Origin: Olleya aquimaris
Lineage (GTDB): Bacteria; Bacteroidota; Bacteroidia; Flavobacteriales; Flavobacteriaceae
Assembly (NCBI RefSeq): GCF_003259525.1
Contig: NZ_QLLO01000005.1
Span: 1-64,000 of the forward strand
DNA length: 64,000 nt
Direction of reading: 5' to 3'
How positions within the stretch are numbered: position 1 is the stretch's first letter; every line of letters begins with the position of its first letter. The translations under genes were made by a program, and so were the position numbers. The notes below the pieces were generated by a model that worked only from the letters and a program-made list of their open reading frames with translations, had not been told where the DNA came from and searched no databases. Positions 1 to 9,466 of the stretch are shown here, piece after piece.

Positions 1-1
1 A

Positions 2-8
2 GTTGGGC
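2..8. other. attC-like right core (GTTRRRY) opening a cassette
   Basis: GTTGGGC fits the integron core consensus GTTRRRY and sits 17 bases ahead of the first gene. The nine bases 2-10 (GTTGGGCAC) are the exact reverse complement of bases 543-551 (GTGCCCAAC) at the far end of that gene. This is the relation expected between the start of an integron cassette and the left core of its own attC. The rest of the preceding site lies outside the window. The role is inferred; no integrase is visible. Confidence 0.45.
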
Positions 9-25
9 ACAAGCTGAAAAATCGA

Positions 26-562
26 ATGGCGAAAAAAATTGGAATTTTAATATTAATCATAATTATCTCAATAATTCTCGCTTCGATATACGGAATTTTG
101 CACAATCAAGCTTCTTATAATATTTCAGAAGAATATTTCACAAATTTTAAATTTGACCAATTTGGACTTTGGGAAAACGGATATGGAGACGAAAGACTAA
201 AAGTTTCGATAGTTGGTATTTTATCAACTTGGTGGTTCGGACTAATAATCGGAATCATTAATGGACTCATCGGAATTAATCAACAAACTTCAAGATTAAT
301 GATTAAAGGTGTTGTCGGAGCAACTACTCGGATTTTAATATCTGCATTTATATTCGGAATTTTAGGAGTTTTTGTCGGATATATTACACTTTCAAAATTA
401 CATTTTGACTGGAATATACCATCTGATTTAGTTGACCCAAGTAGTTTTTTAGCAGCAGGAACAATGCATACATTCAGCTATCTTGGAGGAATAATCGGAC
501 TGATTTACGGAATTAAATATCAATTAAAAATAAAAAAAGCCAGTGCCCAACACCGGCTATAG
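26..562 (+). CDS. Hypothetical multi-pass membrane protein in a cassette-like unit
   Basis: A 178-residue protein I do not recognise. It has an N-terminal hydrophobic segment (about residues 5-25), further membrane segments at about 62-85, 98-122 and 145-165, and a short basic tail, which suggests an inner-membrane protein with three to four helices. The ATG follows the GTTGGGC core by 17 bases with no clear ribosome site. The last six residues (SAQHRL) and the TAG stop are encoded by the 5' arm of the attC-like hairpin that follows, so gene end and recombination-site-like element are physically joined. It stands alone, opposite in direction to the next gene, which fits a captured single-gene cassette. 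Function unknown. That it is a real gene rests on its length, its coherent hydrophobic pattern and its position between matched cores. Confidence 0.7.
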   Translation: MAKKIGILILIIIISIILASIYGILHNQASYNISEEYFTNFKFDQFGLWENGYGDERLKVSIVGILSTWWFGLIIGIINGLIGINQQTSRLMIKGVVGATTRILISAFIFGILGVFVGYITLSKLHFDWNIPSDLVDPSSFLAAGTMHTFSYLGGIIGLIYGIKYQLKIKKASAQHRL

Positions 563-677
563 TTCATTGCTTCTGACTTTCCTCTCGGAAAGTCCTCGCA
601 AATTTGCTATCTTCGGTTTACGGCAGAAAATCCTTGCGGATTTTCACGCAACGAAACCATAGCCAAACACGTTCAAC
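545..677 (+). other. attC-like recombination site or structured repeat, 133 bases
   Basis: The element begins with GCCCAAC (545-551, fits RYYYAAC) and ends with GTTCAAC (671-677, one base off GTTRRRY). Its outer arms pair: GGCTATAGTT near 555 against AACCATAGCC near 655-664, with ATTGC/GCAAC continuing the stem. Inside lie two further perfect hairpins, CTTTCC/GGAAAG with loop TCTC, and GAAAATCC/GGATTTTC with loop TTGC. The length is similar to long attC sites such as Vibrio repeats (about 120-130 bases). The 3' end ATAGCCAAACACGTT recurs at the element ending at 44822. Alternative: a structured intergenic repeat unrelated to integrons. Confidence 0.5.
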
Positions 678-684
678 GAAATCA

Positions 685-726
685 TAAAAAAACACCTATT
701 TAATTTCTAAAATAGGTGTTTTTTTA
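685..726. terminator. Bidirectional intrinsic terminator
   Basis: AAAACACCTATTTT pairs with AAAATAGGTGTTTT, with A-runs on the left and T-runs on the right. It can therefore end transcription from the cassette-like gene (plus) and from the hydrolase gene (minus). Confidence 0.85.
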
Positions 727-737
727 TGATATATAAG

Positions 738-757
738 ATTCCTTTTTTCAAAGGAAT
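738..757. repeat. REP-like palindrome, copy 1
   Basis: ATTCCTTT-TTTC-AAAGGAAT, an 8-bp perfect stem. It matches 18 of 20 bases of the palindrome at 37519-37538, and the two differences form a compensatory pair (T-A here, G-C there). The flanks GATTCC and AATTAA are also similar. It lies just after the stop codon of the hydrolase gene. Confidence 0.5.
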
Positions 758-762
758 TTTAA

Positions 763-1677
763 TTAATCCCTAATTAAAGGCATCGTGCTACAACGTAGCA
801 AACCTTCTTGTTTAGCGATTTCGGCATAAGGGACTTCTTCGACTGTAAATCCATTGTTACGCAACCACGTATTTAATCGTGTAAAGTTTTTTTCGGAAAT
901 AATCACGTTTTCAGAAATACTAAATATGTTACTATTCATATTAAACATTTCTTCTTTTGTGATAATAAAACAATTGTCTTCACCAAAATAATTTAGTAAC
1001 CACTCATACTCAGATTGGTCTCTAAAACCTTCTTTGTGTAAAATAGCTTTATTGGTTCCAATAGGTTGAAAACAACAGTCTAAATGCAACGCATTATCAT
1101 AAGGATTGGTTTGTGACTTATTAAGATCAAAACTCTTTACTTTTTTATGCGGAAAGGTTTTTTTAATAAAATCGACACCTTCTTGATTGGTTCTAGCTAC
1201 AATATAATCTGCATAGTCGTCTCCTCTATACGTACCTATAAAAATATAATCGTTCCAAAGCATGACGTCTCCGCCTTCTATATGTACTTCTTCTGGAGGA
1301 CGAATTACTTTCTCTGGATTAATTTTATCTATGACATATTGTATGGCTTCTAGCTCGTTTTCACGATCGGGTAAAATATTGGCTTTTACAAATACATCGT
1401 CAATAACAAAAGCAATATCACGTGCAAAAATCTGATTACAATCTTTAATTAATTCTGGTCTGTACACTGTGACATCATACTTTTTAAAAACAGCAGCTAC
1501 TGCTTCCATTTCTTTAACCATATCAGCTTCAACAGGATAAGTACCTGCTTTGATATGTAATGCCGATTTTGGGTCGTATGCCTCTTCTAATTTAGGAGTT
1601 GGACCATTGCTAACTGCAGTCCCTAAAACTACAGCTCTAAGCCTTGACGTTTCGTTTTTTACGTTTAATTGTAGCAT
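763..1677 (-). CDS. Dimethylarginine dimethylaminohydrolase / arginine deiminase family hydrolase
   Basis: A 304-residue protein of the guanidino-group-modifying superfamily (pentein fold). Visible signature residues are FARD (84-87), HIEGGD (132-137), HLD (198-200) and a C-terminal LLRCSTMPL whose Cys296 would be the nucleophile. Members hydrolyse arginine, methylated arginine or agmatine, or transfer amidino groups. With this set of residues a hydrolase acting on an arginine-like guanidine is likely, but the substrate cannot be told from sequence. No signal peptide, so probably cytoplasmic. It is the last gene of a minus-strand series after gltA, which ends in its own terminator, so it is probably transcribed separately; only 66 bases separate the two genes. 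No arginine-deiminase pathway genes (arcB, arcC) are adjacent. Confidence 0.82.
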   Translation of the reverse strand: MLQLNVKNETSRLRAVVLGTAVSNGPTPKLEEAYDPKSALHIKAGTYPVEADMVKEMEAVAAVFKKYDVTVYRPELIKDCNQIFARDIAFVIDDVFVKANILPDRENELEAIQYVIDKINPEKVIRPPEEVHIEGGDVMLWNDYIFIGTYRGDDYADYIVARTNQEGVDFIKKTFPHKKVKSFDLNKSQTNPYDNALHLDCCFQPIGTNKAILHKEGFRDQSEYEWLLNYFGEDNCFIITKEEMFNMNSNIFSISENVIISEKNFTRLNTWLRNNGFTVEEVPYAEIAKQEGLLRCSTMPLIRD

Positions 1678-1693
1678 AAAGTAAAGATATAAA

Positions 1694-1721
1694 AAAGCTT
1701 CATAATGACTTATGAAGCTTT
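1694..1721 (-). terminator. Terminator of gltA
   Basis: A 12-bp perfect stem, AAAGCTTCATAA/TTATGAAGCTTT with a TGAC loop. It continues on the minus strand into a run of T, 22 bases past the gltA stop. Confidence 0.75.
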
Positions 1722-1743
1722 ATATAATAACTTGTCTTAATAT

Positions 1744-3030
1744 TTATCTTTCGTTAACTGTTTTGAACGGTCTTAAATTTTCTCCAATATAAATTTGTCT
1801 TGGACGTCCAATAGGTTCTTTACGGTTGCGCATTTCTTTCCATTGTGCAATCCAACCTGGTAAACGACCTAAAGCAAACATAACAGTAAACATATCTACA
1901 GGAATACCCATAGCTCTGTAAATAATACCAGAGTAGAAATCTACATTTGGATATAATTTGCGGTCTACAAAATACGGATCGCTTAATGCTTCTTCAGATA
2001 ATCCTTTGGCAATATCTAGTATTGGGTCTTCAATACCTAAATCTCCTAATACTTCGTCTGCTGCTTTTTTGATGATTTTAGCTCTTGGGTCAAAGTTTTT
2101 ATAAACTCTATGCCCAAAGCCCATTAAACGGAAAGGATCTGATTTATCTTTGGCTTTAGCCATATATTTTTTTGTGTCTCCACCATCTTCTTTTATGGCT
2201 TCTAACATTTCTAAAACTGCTTGGTTTGCACCACCATGTAATGGTCCCCAAAGTGCTGAAATACCAGAAGAAATAGACGCAAATAATCCTGTGTGTGCAG
2301 AACCTACAATACGTACAGTAGATGTAGAACAGTTTTGCTCGTGGTCTGCATGTAAGATTAATAATTTATCTAAAGCATTAACCAAAATTGGATTTTGAGT
2401 GTACTCTTGATTAGGCTTTTTAAACATCATTTTAAGGATGTTTTCTACATAACCTAAGTTGTCGTCTCCATAATCTAAAGGTAAACCGCTTTTCTTGCGC
2501 ATGGTCCATGCTACCAATACTGGGAATTTACCCATTATCTTACAAACGCTTTTGTACATTTCTTCTTCAGAATCGACGTTTACAGAAGATGGGTTAAAAG
2601 CAGTTAACGCACTAGTTAATGATGATAAAACACCCATTGGATGAGCTGACTTTGGAAAAGCATCTAATATTTTTTTAATATCATCATCTACAACAGATTG
2701 TGCTTTTATATCATCTTCAAACTTTTGTAATTGGTCTTTAGTTGGTAATTCTCCAAAAATCAATAAAAATGCAACTTCTAGGAAATCTGCTTTTTCAGCT
2801 AGCTCTTCAATAGAATATCCTCTATATCTTAAAATTCCTTTTTCTCCATCTAAAAAGGTAATAGCACTCTCGCAAGATCCTGTGTTTTTATAACCTGGAT
2901 CAATGGTAGTTACACCACCTGTTACTGCTCTAAGTGATTTTATATCTATTCCTATTTCATTTTCAGTACCTACAATTAAAGGAAACTCGTGCTTTTGTCC
3001 ATTAATTTCAAGCGTCGCTTTGTTTGACAT
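1744..3030 (-). CDS. gltA: Citrate synthase
   Basis: 428 residues, the usual length of hexameric type II citrate synthases. The enzyme condenses oxaloacetate and acetyl-CoA at the entry of the TCA cycle in the cytoplasm. The catalytic residues are all in place: His265 in GPLHGGANQ, His307 in GFGHRVYKNFDPR and Asp364 in NVDFYSG. The N-terminal beta domain typical of the bacterial enzyme (residues 1-45) is present. The gene follows eno in the same direction, and both have their own terminators. The order rplQ-carA-eno-gltA seems common in flavobacteria (from memory). The start shown gives the standard MSNKATLEING opening. Confidence 0.97.
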   Translation of the reverse strand: MSNKATLEINGQKHEFPLIVGTENEIGIDIKSLRAVTGGVTTIDPGYKNTGSCESAITFLDGEKGILRYRGYSIEELAEKADFLEVAFLLIFGELPTKDQLQKFEDDIKAQSVVDDDIKKILDAFPKSAHPMGVLSSLTSALTAFNPSSVNVDSEEEMYKSVCKIMGKFPVLVAWTMRKKSGLPLDYGDDNLGYVENILKMMFKKPNQEYTQNPILVNALDKLLILHADHEQNCSTSTVRIVGSAHTGLFASISSGISALWGPLHGGANQAVLEMLEAIKEDGGDTKKYMAKAKDKSDPFRLMGFGHRVYKNFDPRAKIIKKAADEVLGDLGIEDPILDIAKGLSEEALSDPYFVDRKLYPNVDFYSGIIYRAMGIPVDMFTVMFALGRLPGWIAQWKEMRNRKEPIGRPRQIYIGENLRPFKTVNER

Positions 3031-3154
3031 ATATATTGATTTATTTTATATTATTTTGGTTTGTAAATTTACAAAAACTATAACGATTTAGAAAGCCTAT
3101 TTATAATGGTTTTAACAATTTTGATATAGCTTAAATTTATAAACCGTAATAACG

Positions 3155-3188
3155 AAAAAAGTCTTTCAGAATACACTGAAAGACTTTT
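3155..3188 (-). terminator. Terminator of eno
   Basis: AAAAGTCTTTCAG/CTGAAAGACTTTT, a 13-bp stem with loop AATACA, followed on the minus strand by a T-rich tract. It lies 20 bases past the enolase stop. Confidence 0.85.
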
Positions 3189-3208
3189 AAATTTTATTTT
3201 AAAAAAAA

Positions 3209-4519
<1,311 letters not shown>

Positions 4520-4529
4520 TTATTAATTT

Positions 4530-4537
4530 CAAATTTA
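4530..4537 (-). promoter_or_regulatory. Candidate eno promoter (-7 box)
   Basis: On the minus strand this reads TAAATTTG, an exact match to the Bacteroidota -7 consensus TAnnTTTG, 29 bases ahead of the enolase ATG. No clear TTG -33 box is present about 19 bases upstream, so support is moderate. Confidence 0.5.
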
Positions 4538-4612
4538 ATGTTTAATTTTCAGCTATATATAGGTTTTACAGAAGAAATACATAAAATTCTATCTATATCG
4601 TTTTAGTAAAAG

Positions 4613-4650
4613 AAAAAAGACAACAAAACTTTAATTTTGTTGTCTTTTTT
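4613..4650 (-). terminator. Terminator of carA
   Basis: AAAAAAGACAACAAAA/TTTTGTTGTCTTTTTT, a 16-bp perfect stem with loop CTTTAA directly after the carA stop. Its A/T flanks would let it work in either direction. Confidence 0.9.
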
Positions 4651-4653
4651 ATA

Positions 4654-5757
4654 TTAGTTAGATTTAATATTTTCAATAAATTGATCAAATAAATACGATG
4701 AATCATGAGGTCCTGGACTAGCTTCCGGATGGTACTGTACAGAAAACACGTTTTTAGATTTCATTTTTAAACCTGCAACTGTATTATCATTTAAATGCAC
4801 GTGGGTAATTTCTATATCTGGATGCGCTTCTGCTTCCTCTCTGTTTACTGCAAACCCATGATTTTGTGAGGTGATTTCACCTTTTCCTGTTAATAAATTT
4901 TTAACTGGATGATTAATTCCTCTATGTCCATTGTGCATTTTATAAGTAGAAATACCATTAGCTAATGCTATTACTTGATGACCTAAACATATTCCAAATA
5001 AAGGTAAGTCTCTTTTAATCACTTCCTTTGCTAATGCTTGAGCCTCTACTAAAGGTTCTGGATCTCCGGGTCCATTAGACAGGAAATAACCATCTGGATT
5101 CCATGCACTTAACTCTTCAAAAGTAGCGTTATATGGAAACACTTTAACGTATGCGTCTCTTTTAACTAAATTACGTAAGATATTCTTTTTAATGCCTATA
5201 TCTAAAGCTGCTATTTTAATTGGCGCGTTTTCATCTCCAACAAAATAAGGTTCTTTTGTAGAAACTTTTGAAGCTAATTCTAAACCATGCATAGATGGGA
5301 TATCTGCCAATTGCTTTTTTAAACCTTCTATATTATCAACTTCTGTAGATATTACAGCATTCATTACACCATTATCACGAATGTAGCTAACTAGTGCTCT
5401 TGTATCGACATCAGAAATTGCTAAGAGATTATTTTTGTTTAGAAAATCTTCTAAAGAACCATTAGAATCTACTCTAGAATAATCGTAACTAAAATTTTTA
5501 CAAATTAAACCTGCTATTTTAATTGAGTCTGATTCTACTTCATTATCATTGACTCCGTAATTACCAATATGAGCATTGGTTGTTACCATAAGTTGTCCAT
5601 AATAAGAAGGGTCTGTAAAGATTTCTTGATAGCCAGTCATTCCTGTATTAAAACAAACTTCTCCAAATGCTGATCCTTCTTTACCCACTGCTTTTCCATG
5701 AAAAATAGTGCCATCTTCCAATAAGATTAGTGCTTTTTTTAGTTTTTGGTATTTCAT
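4654..5757 (-). CDS. carA: Carbamoyl-phosphate synthase small (glutaminase) subunit
   Basis: 367 residues. It hydrolyses glutamine and passes ammonia to the large subunit CarB for carbamoyl phosphate, used in pyrimidine and arginine synthesis. The N-terminal CPSase domain (about 1-150) carries the GTGMTGYQEIFTDPSYYGQ-type region (FNTGMTGYQEIFTDPSYYGQ, 36-55). The C-terminal class I glutamine amidotransferase has Cys257 in GICLGHQ, with His343 and Glu345 in QYHPEASPGP completing the triad. carB is not in the window. The gene starts 86 bases after rplQ, past that operon's terminator, and ends in its own strong terminator, so it is probably a separate unit. Confidence 0.97.
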   Translation of the reverse strand: MKYQKLKKALILLEDGTIFHGKAVGKEGSAFGEVCFNTGMTGYQEIFTDPSYYGQLMVTTNAHIGNYGVNDNEVESDSIKIAGLICKNFSYDYSRVDSNGSLEDFLNKNNLLAISDVDTRALVSYIRDNGVMNAVISTEVDNIEGLKKQLADIPSMHGLELASKVSTKEPYFVGDENAPIKIAALDIGIKKNILRNLVKRDAYVKVFPYNATFEELSAWNPDGYFLSNGPGDPEPLVEAQALAKEVIKRDLPLFGICLGHQVIALANGISTYKMHNGHRGINHPVKNLLTGKGEITSQNHGFAVNREEAEAHPDIEITHVHLNDNTVAGLKMKSKNVFSVQYHPEASPGPHDSSYLFDQFIENIKSN

Positions 5758-5786
5758 AGTTTTTAAAAAGTTTCACAAAATTGCAT

Positions 5787-5820
5787 AAAAAAAAGGATAA
5801 TCTAAAATAGATTATCCTTT
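5787..5820 (-). terminator. Terminator of the ribosomal protein operon (after rplQ)
   Basis: AAAGGATAATCT/AGATTATCCTTT with loop AAAAT, followed on the minus strand by eight T. It closes the rpsL-rplQ block and separates it from carA. Confidence 0.9.
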
Positions 5821-5843
5821 ATATATTAAATGCTTATTAACAT

Positions 5844-6308
5844 TTATTCTTCTTCGTTAGTTGCTACAGGTGGTGTCACTGCTTTAGTGCTTCCTCCTCT
5901 ACGACTTCTACGTGTCGTTTTCTTAGGCTTTTTATCTGCATTGTAGATGTCGTTATAATCTACTAATTCGATCATTGCCATATCAGCGTTATCTCCTAAA
6001 CGGTTTCCTAACTTGATAATTCTTGTATATCCACCAGGACGATCACCTACTTTTGCTGCTACATCTCTGAATAATTCTGTAACTGCTTCTTTTTGACGTA
6101 ATTTAGAAAATACTAAACGACGATTATGAGTGGTGTCACTTTTAGATTTAGTGATCATTGGTTCTACAAATTGCTTTAAAGCTTTTGCTTTTGCAACTGT
6201 AGTGTTAATACGTTTGTGCTCGATTAAAGAACAAGCCATGTTTGCTAACATTGCTTTTCTATGAGCTGTTTGTCTACCTAAGTGGTTTACTTTTTTTCCG
6301 TGTCTCAT
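5844..6308 (-). CDS. rplQ: 50S ribosomal protein L17
   Basis: 154 residues. It is a large-subunit protein near the peptide exit tunnel. The opening [20 protein letters not shown] and the [17 protein letters not shown] motif identify it. It carries a C-terminal extension from about residue 120 that is rich in Lys and Arg ([14 protein letters not shown]) and ends acidic. The longer tail looks usual for Bacteroidota L17 compared with about 127 residues in E. coli. Last gene of the alpha part of the operon, 63 bases after rpoA. That spacer holds a small hairpin, CCACAC/GCGTGG at 6338-6354, whose mismatch becomes a G-U pair in the minus-strand transcript. Confidence 0.97.
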   Translation of the reverse strand: MRHGKKVNHLGRQTAHRKAMLANMACSLIEHKRINTTVAKAKALKQFVEPMITKSKSDTTHNRRLVFSKLRQKEAVTELFRDVAAKVGDRPGGYTRIIKLGNRLGDNADMAMIELVDYNDIYNADKKPKKTTRRSRRGGSTKAVTPPVATNEEE

Positions 6309-6371
6309 GACATTTGTTTTATCATCTTGCTACCTAACCACACTACCAGCGTGGGAGCAAAATATGATTAA

Positions 6372-7364
6372 TTAATCTTTATCTAATTTGTATTTTGATA
6401 AGTCCATCCCGAAGTTAAGACCTTTAACGTTTACAAGCTCTTCAAGCTCTGTTAAAGATTTTTTACCAAAATTACGGAATTTCATTAAATCGTTTTTATT
6501 AAAAGATACTAAGTCTCCTAAAGTATCTACTTCTGCAGCTTTTAAACAATTTAGTGCACGAACAGATAAGTCCATATCCACTAATTTAGTTTTAAGTAAC
6601 TGACGCATGTGAAGTGACTCTTCATCATAAGTTTCAGTTTGTGCAATTTCATCAGCTTCTAAAGTGATACGCTCATCAGAGAATAACATGAAGTGGTGAA
6701 TTAATGTTTTTGCAGCTTCTGTTAATGCATCTTGAGGATTGATAGAACCATCTGTTTGGATTTCGAAAACTAATTTTTCGTAATCTGTTTTTTGCTCTAC
6801 ACGGTAATTCTCTATGCTATACTTAACATTTTTTATTGGTGTGTAAATTGAATCTGTAAAAATTGTTCCTATTGGTGCTGAAGCTTTTTTGTTTTCTTCT
6901 GCTGGAACATATCCTCTACCTTTTTCAATAGTAATTTCCATGTTGATGTTTACTTTAGAATCAAGGTTACAAATCACTTGATCTGTATTTAATACTTGAA
7001 ATCCTGAGATAAACTTCTGAAAATCTCCTGCTACAATTTTATCTTGACCTGAAATTGAGATAGAAACAGACTCGTTATCTACATCATCAATTTGACGCTT
7101 AAAACGTACTTGTTTTAAGTTTAAGATAATTTCTGTAACATCTTCAACAACACCTGCAATGGTTGAAAATTCGTGATCTACTCCTTCTATTCTTACCGAT
7201 GTAATAGCAAATCCTTCTAAAGAAGATAATAAAACTCTTCTTAAAGCATTTCCTACTGTTAATCCATATCCTGGTTCTAGAGGTCTGAATTCGAATTTAC
7301 CTTCGAAATCAGTAGAATCAATCATGATTACTTTATCCGGCTTTTGAAAATTAAATACTGCCAT
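6372..7364 (-). CDS. rpoA: RNA polymerase alpha subunit
   Basis: 330 residues. It nucleates polymerase assembly and contacts upstream DNA and regulators. The N-terminal domain has [20 protein letters not shown] (32-51), which forms the dimer interface. The C-terminal domain (about 258-315) has the helix-hairpin-helix stretch [20 protein letters not shown] and [13 protein letters not shown]. It lies between rpsD and rplQ, the usual alpha-operon place. The 96-base gap to rpsD is longer than most gaps in the block, but I see no clear terminator or promoter in it. An intact, ordinary copy. Confidence 0.98.
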   Translation of the reverse strand: MAVFNFQKPDKVIMIDSTDFEGKFEFRPLEPGYGLTVGNALRRVLLSSLEGFAITSVRIEGVDHEFSTIAGVVEDVTEIILNLKQVRFKRQIDDVDNESVSISISGQDKIVAGDFQKFISGFQVLNTDQVICNLDSKVNINMEITIEKGRGYVPAEENKKASAPIGTIFTDSIYTPIKNVKYSIENYRVEQKTDYEKLVFEIQTDGSINPQDALTEAAKTLIHHFMLFSDERITLEADEIAQTETYDEESLHMRQLLKTKLVDMDLSVRALNCLKAAEVDTLGDLVSFNKNDLMKFRNFGKKSLTELEELVNVKGLNFGMDLSKYKLDKD

Positions 7365-7460
7365 AGTTTTCTTCGTTTTAATTGTTATTTAGTTGCGCGG
7401 TTTATAAGTTTGAAGAAGTACAAATAAACCCTTTGGCTAAATACCAATGTTGTTAATTTA

Positions 7461-8066
7461 TTATTTAGAGTATAATTCGACGATGAATTGCTCGTTAATG
7501 TTTTCTGGAATTTGGATTCTAGCAGGAACAGAAACATACGTTCCTTCTTTTTTCTCGCTATTCCAAGTAATCCATTCGTATACGTTACTTGAGTTTGATA
7601 AAGATTTTTCAATAGCTTCAAGTGACTTAGACTTTTCTCTTACTGCAACAACATCTCCAGCTTTAAGTTGGTATGATGGAATATTTACTAATTCTCCGTT
7701 AACAGTAATGTGTCTGTGAGAGACTAATTGTCTAGCTCCGCTTCTTGAAGGAGAAATTCCCATTCTGTACACTACGTTATCTAATCTAGATTCACATAAT
7801 TGTAATAAAACTTCACCTGTAATTCCTGGAGCTGCAGTAGCTCTTTTAAACATGTTTCTGAATTGACGCTCTAATACACCATAAGTATATTTTGCTTTTT
7901 GCTTTTCCATTAATTGGATTGCGTATTCAGATTTTTTACCACGACGTCTAGCGTTTCCGTGTTGACCTGGAGGGTAATTTCTTTTTTCGAATGATTTGTC
8001 ATCTCCGAATATAGCTTCGCCAAATTTACGAGCTATTTTAGTTTTAGGACCAGTATATCTTGCCAT
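7461..8066 (-). CDS. rpsD: 30S ribosomal protein S4
   Basis: 201 residues. It is a primary 16S rRNA-binding protein and a known translational regulator of alpha operons in other bacteria. The N-terminus [20 protein letters not shown] lacks the paired cysteines of zinc-binding S4, so this is the zinc-independent form. The S4 RNA-binding fold lies at about 90-155 ([26 protein letters not shown]). It is separated from rpsK by 189 bases that hold a terminator hairpin and a TAAATTTG promoter box. rpsD-rpoA-rplQ may therefore form a sub-operon of its own. Confidence 0.97.
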   Translation of the reverse strand: MARYTGPKTKIARKFGEAIFGDDKSFEKRNYPPGQHGNARRRGKKSEYAIQLMEKQKAKYTYGVLERQFRNMFKRATAAPGITGEVLLQLCESRLDNVVYRMGISPSRSGARQLVSHRHITVNGELVNIPSYQLKAGDVVAVREKSKSLEAIEKSLSNSSNVYEWITWNSEKKEGTYVSVPARIQIPENINEQFIVELYSK

Positions 8067-8163
8067 TTTAAATTGATTTAAGAGTGATTATGAATTAAGG
8101 TCTTAATCTTATCCTTCGATAATCGTTAATCTCTTGTTGATACTTGTTTTAAATTTCAGTTTG

Positions 8164-8171
8164 CAAATTTA
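8164..8171 (-). promoter_or_regulatory. Candidate promoter of rpsD-rpoA-rplQ (-7 box)
   Basis: On the minus strand TAAATTTG (followed by CA) matches TAnnTTTG exactly and stands about 98 bases before the rpsD start. The -33 region would fall within the terminator hairpin at 8175-8216, so the two signals overlap. The exact start of transcription is not visible. Confidence 0.55.
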
Positions 8172-8174
8172 CAC

Positions 8175-8216
8175 AAAAAATTAACATCATCTGTATAGCA
8201 GATGATATTAATTTTT
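8175..8216 (-). terminator. Internal terminator or attenuator between rpsK and rpsD
   Basis: Minus-strand RNA can form AAAAATTAA-x-ATCATCTG paired with CAGATGAT-x-TTAATTTTT around a 5-base loop, ending in a T-run: a typical terminator inside the ribosomal block. A second hairpin, CACGTTT/AAACGTG, sits at 8237-8254 directly after the rpsK stop, overlapped by GCTTTA/TAAAGC. Part of the signal could be a ribosomal-protein-binding leader. Confidence 0.65.
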
Positions 8217-8255
8217 ATGCGTTGCTTTATTTAAAGCACGTTTGTTAAAACGTGA

Positions 8256-8639
8256 TTAAACTCTTCTTCTTTTTGGAGGACGACATCCATTATGTGGTAA
8301 TGGAGTAACATCTATAATTTCTGTTACTTCGATACCTGCATTATGGATAGAACGGATAGCAGATTCTCTACCATTTCCTGGACCTTTAACATACACTTTT
8401 ACCTTTTTTAATCCTGCTTCTTTAGCTACTTCAGCAGCATCTTCTGCTGCTAATTGTGCTGCATAAGGTGTGTTTTTTTTAGATCCTCTAAATCCCATTT
8501 TTCCAGCAGATGACCATGAAATGACATCTCCTTTTTTATTGGTAAGAGAAATAATGATGTTGTTAAAAGATGCAGTGATATGTGCTTCTCCTACAGCATC
8601 AATAATAACTTTACGTTTTTTTGTACTTGTCTTTGCCAT
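8256..8639 (-). CDS. rpsK: 30S ribosomal protein S11
   Basis: 127 residues. It lies on the platform of the small subunit, near the E site. Signature stretches are [40 protein letters not shown] and the basic C-terminus [13 protein letters not shown]. It follows rpsM after 102 bases with no obvious signal. Downstream, the strongest internal terminator-like hairpin of the block separates it from rpsD. Confidence 0.97.
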   Translation of the reverse strand: MAKTSTKKRKVIIDAVGEAHITASFNNIIISLTNKKGDVISWSSAGKMGFRGSKKNTPYAAQLAAEDAAEVAKEAGLKKVKVYVKGPGNGRESAIRSIHNAGIEVTEIIDVTPLPHNGCRPPKRRRV

Positions 8640-8741
8640 ATTATTATTGTTCTTTGTTTTAGTTGATAGTCGTTAGAATCCTAAACCTTTTATAATTTCA
8701 AACAGATTCCTTCCAACGTCTAAATACTAAAGACCAAATTA

Positions 8742-9116
8742 TTATTTAGTTGCTTTTTTCTTGTTAGCAACGGTTTTTCTTCTACCTTTTCTAGTTCTAG
8801 AGTTATTTTTAGTACGTTGACCTCTTAAAGGTAAACCAACTCTGTGACGAATACCTCTGTAACATCCAATATCCATTAATCGCTTAATGTTTAATTGAGT
8901 TTCAGAACGTAATTCACCTTCAATAGTATAAGTTCCAACAGCGTCACGGATTGCTCCAATTTGATCATCTGTCCAATCTTGTACTTTGATGCTTTCGTCA
9001 ACCTTAGCTGCTGCTAAAATTTCTTTTGCTCTACTTCTACCTACTCCGTAGATATAAGTTAAAGAGATTACTCCTCTTTTTTGCTTTGGTATGTCTACAC
9101 CTGCGATTCTTGCCAT
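8742..9116 (-). CDS. rpsM: 30S ribosomal protein S13
   Basis: 124 residues. It sits in the head of the small subunit and bridges to the large subunit and P-site tRNA. The helix-two-turn-helix start [19 protein letters not shown] and the C-terminal [19 protein letters not shown] with a Lys/Arg-rich tail are typical. It starts 2 bases after the rpmJ stop, so the two are probably translated together. Confidence 0.97.
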   Translation of the reverse strand: MARIAGVDIPKQKRGVISLTYIYGVGRSRAKEILAAAKVDESIKVQDWTDDQIGAIRDAVGTYTIEGELRSETQLNIKRLMDIGCYRGIRHRVGLPLRGQRTKNNSRTRKGRRKTVANKKKATK

Positions 9117-9118
9117 AA

Positions 9119-9235
9119 TTACCCTTGTCTTTGTTTGAATCTAGGATTCTTTTTGTTAATGACGTAAAGTCTACCTTTTCTACGCACGATTTTACAATCT
9201 GCGCTTCTTTTTTTAACTGATGCTCTTACTTTCAT
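9119..9235 (-). CDS. rpmJ: 50S ribosomal protein L36
   Basis: 38 residues, found by reading the gap between infA and rpsM on the minus strand; it starts [15 protein letters not shown] and ends NPRFKQRQG. The usual zinc ligands (three Cys and one His) are reduced to a single Cys14, so this is the zinc-independent form of L36. That agrees with the zinc-free S14 and S4 encoded nearby. It is 4 bases from infA and 2 bases from rpsM, in the normal infA-rpmJ-rpsM order. Confidence 0.95.
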   Translation of the reverse strand: MKVRASVKKRSADCKIVRRKGRLYVINKKNPRFKQRQG

Positions 9236-9239
9236 CGTA

Positions 9240-9455
9240 TTAGTATCTATAAGTTATACGAGCCTTAGTTAAATCATAAGGACTCATTTCTAATTTTACT
9301 TTATCTCCTGGTAATAATTTAATATAATGCATACGCATTTTACCAGAGATATGTGCAGTCACGATATGACCATTTTCTAATTCTACACGAAACATAGCAT
9401 TTGATAATGCTTCAATAATTGTTCCGTCTTGTTCTATTGCTGCTTGTTTTGCCAT
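9240..9455 (-). CDS. infA: Translation initiation factor IF-1
   Basis: 71 residues, a single S1-like OB fold that binds the A site of the 30S subunit during initiation. Typical stretches: [40 protein letters not shown] and [20 protein letters not shown]. It follows secY by 11 bases. In many bacteria adk and map separate secY and infA; here neither is present, and adk is found fused to hpt at 56749-57864. Confidence 0.97.
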   Translation of the reverse strand: MAKQAAIEQDGTIIEALSNAMFRVELENGHIVTAHISGKMRMHYIKLLPGDKVKLEMSPYDLTKARITYRY

Positions 9456-9466
9456 CGTTAAAAATA

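Noticed and set aside
1-680. Complete integron
   Set aside because: No integrase gene, attI site or cassette array is visible. Only single units with attC-like ends can be claimed.
7385-7719. Open frames on both strands over rpsD and its 3' side
   Set aside because: They are in other frames of rpsD or of the short gap after it, with no protein-like features.
8742-9455. Missing L36 gene
   Set aside because: The gap between infA and rpsM first seemed empty, but a 38-codon rpmJ is present at 9119-9235.
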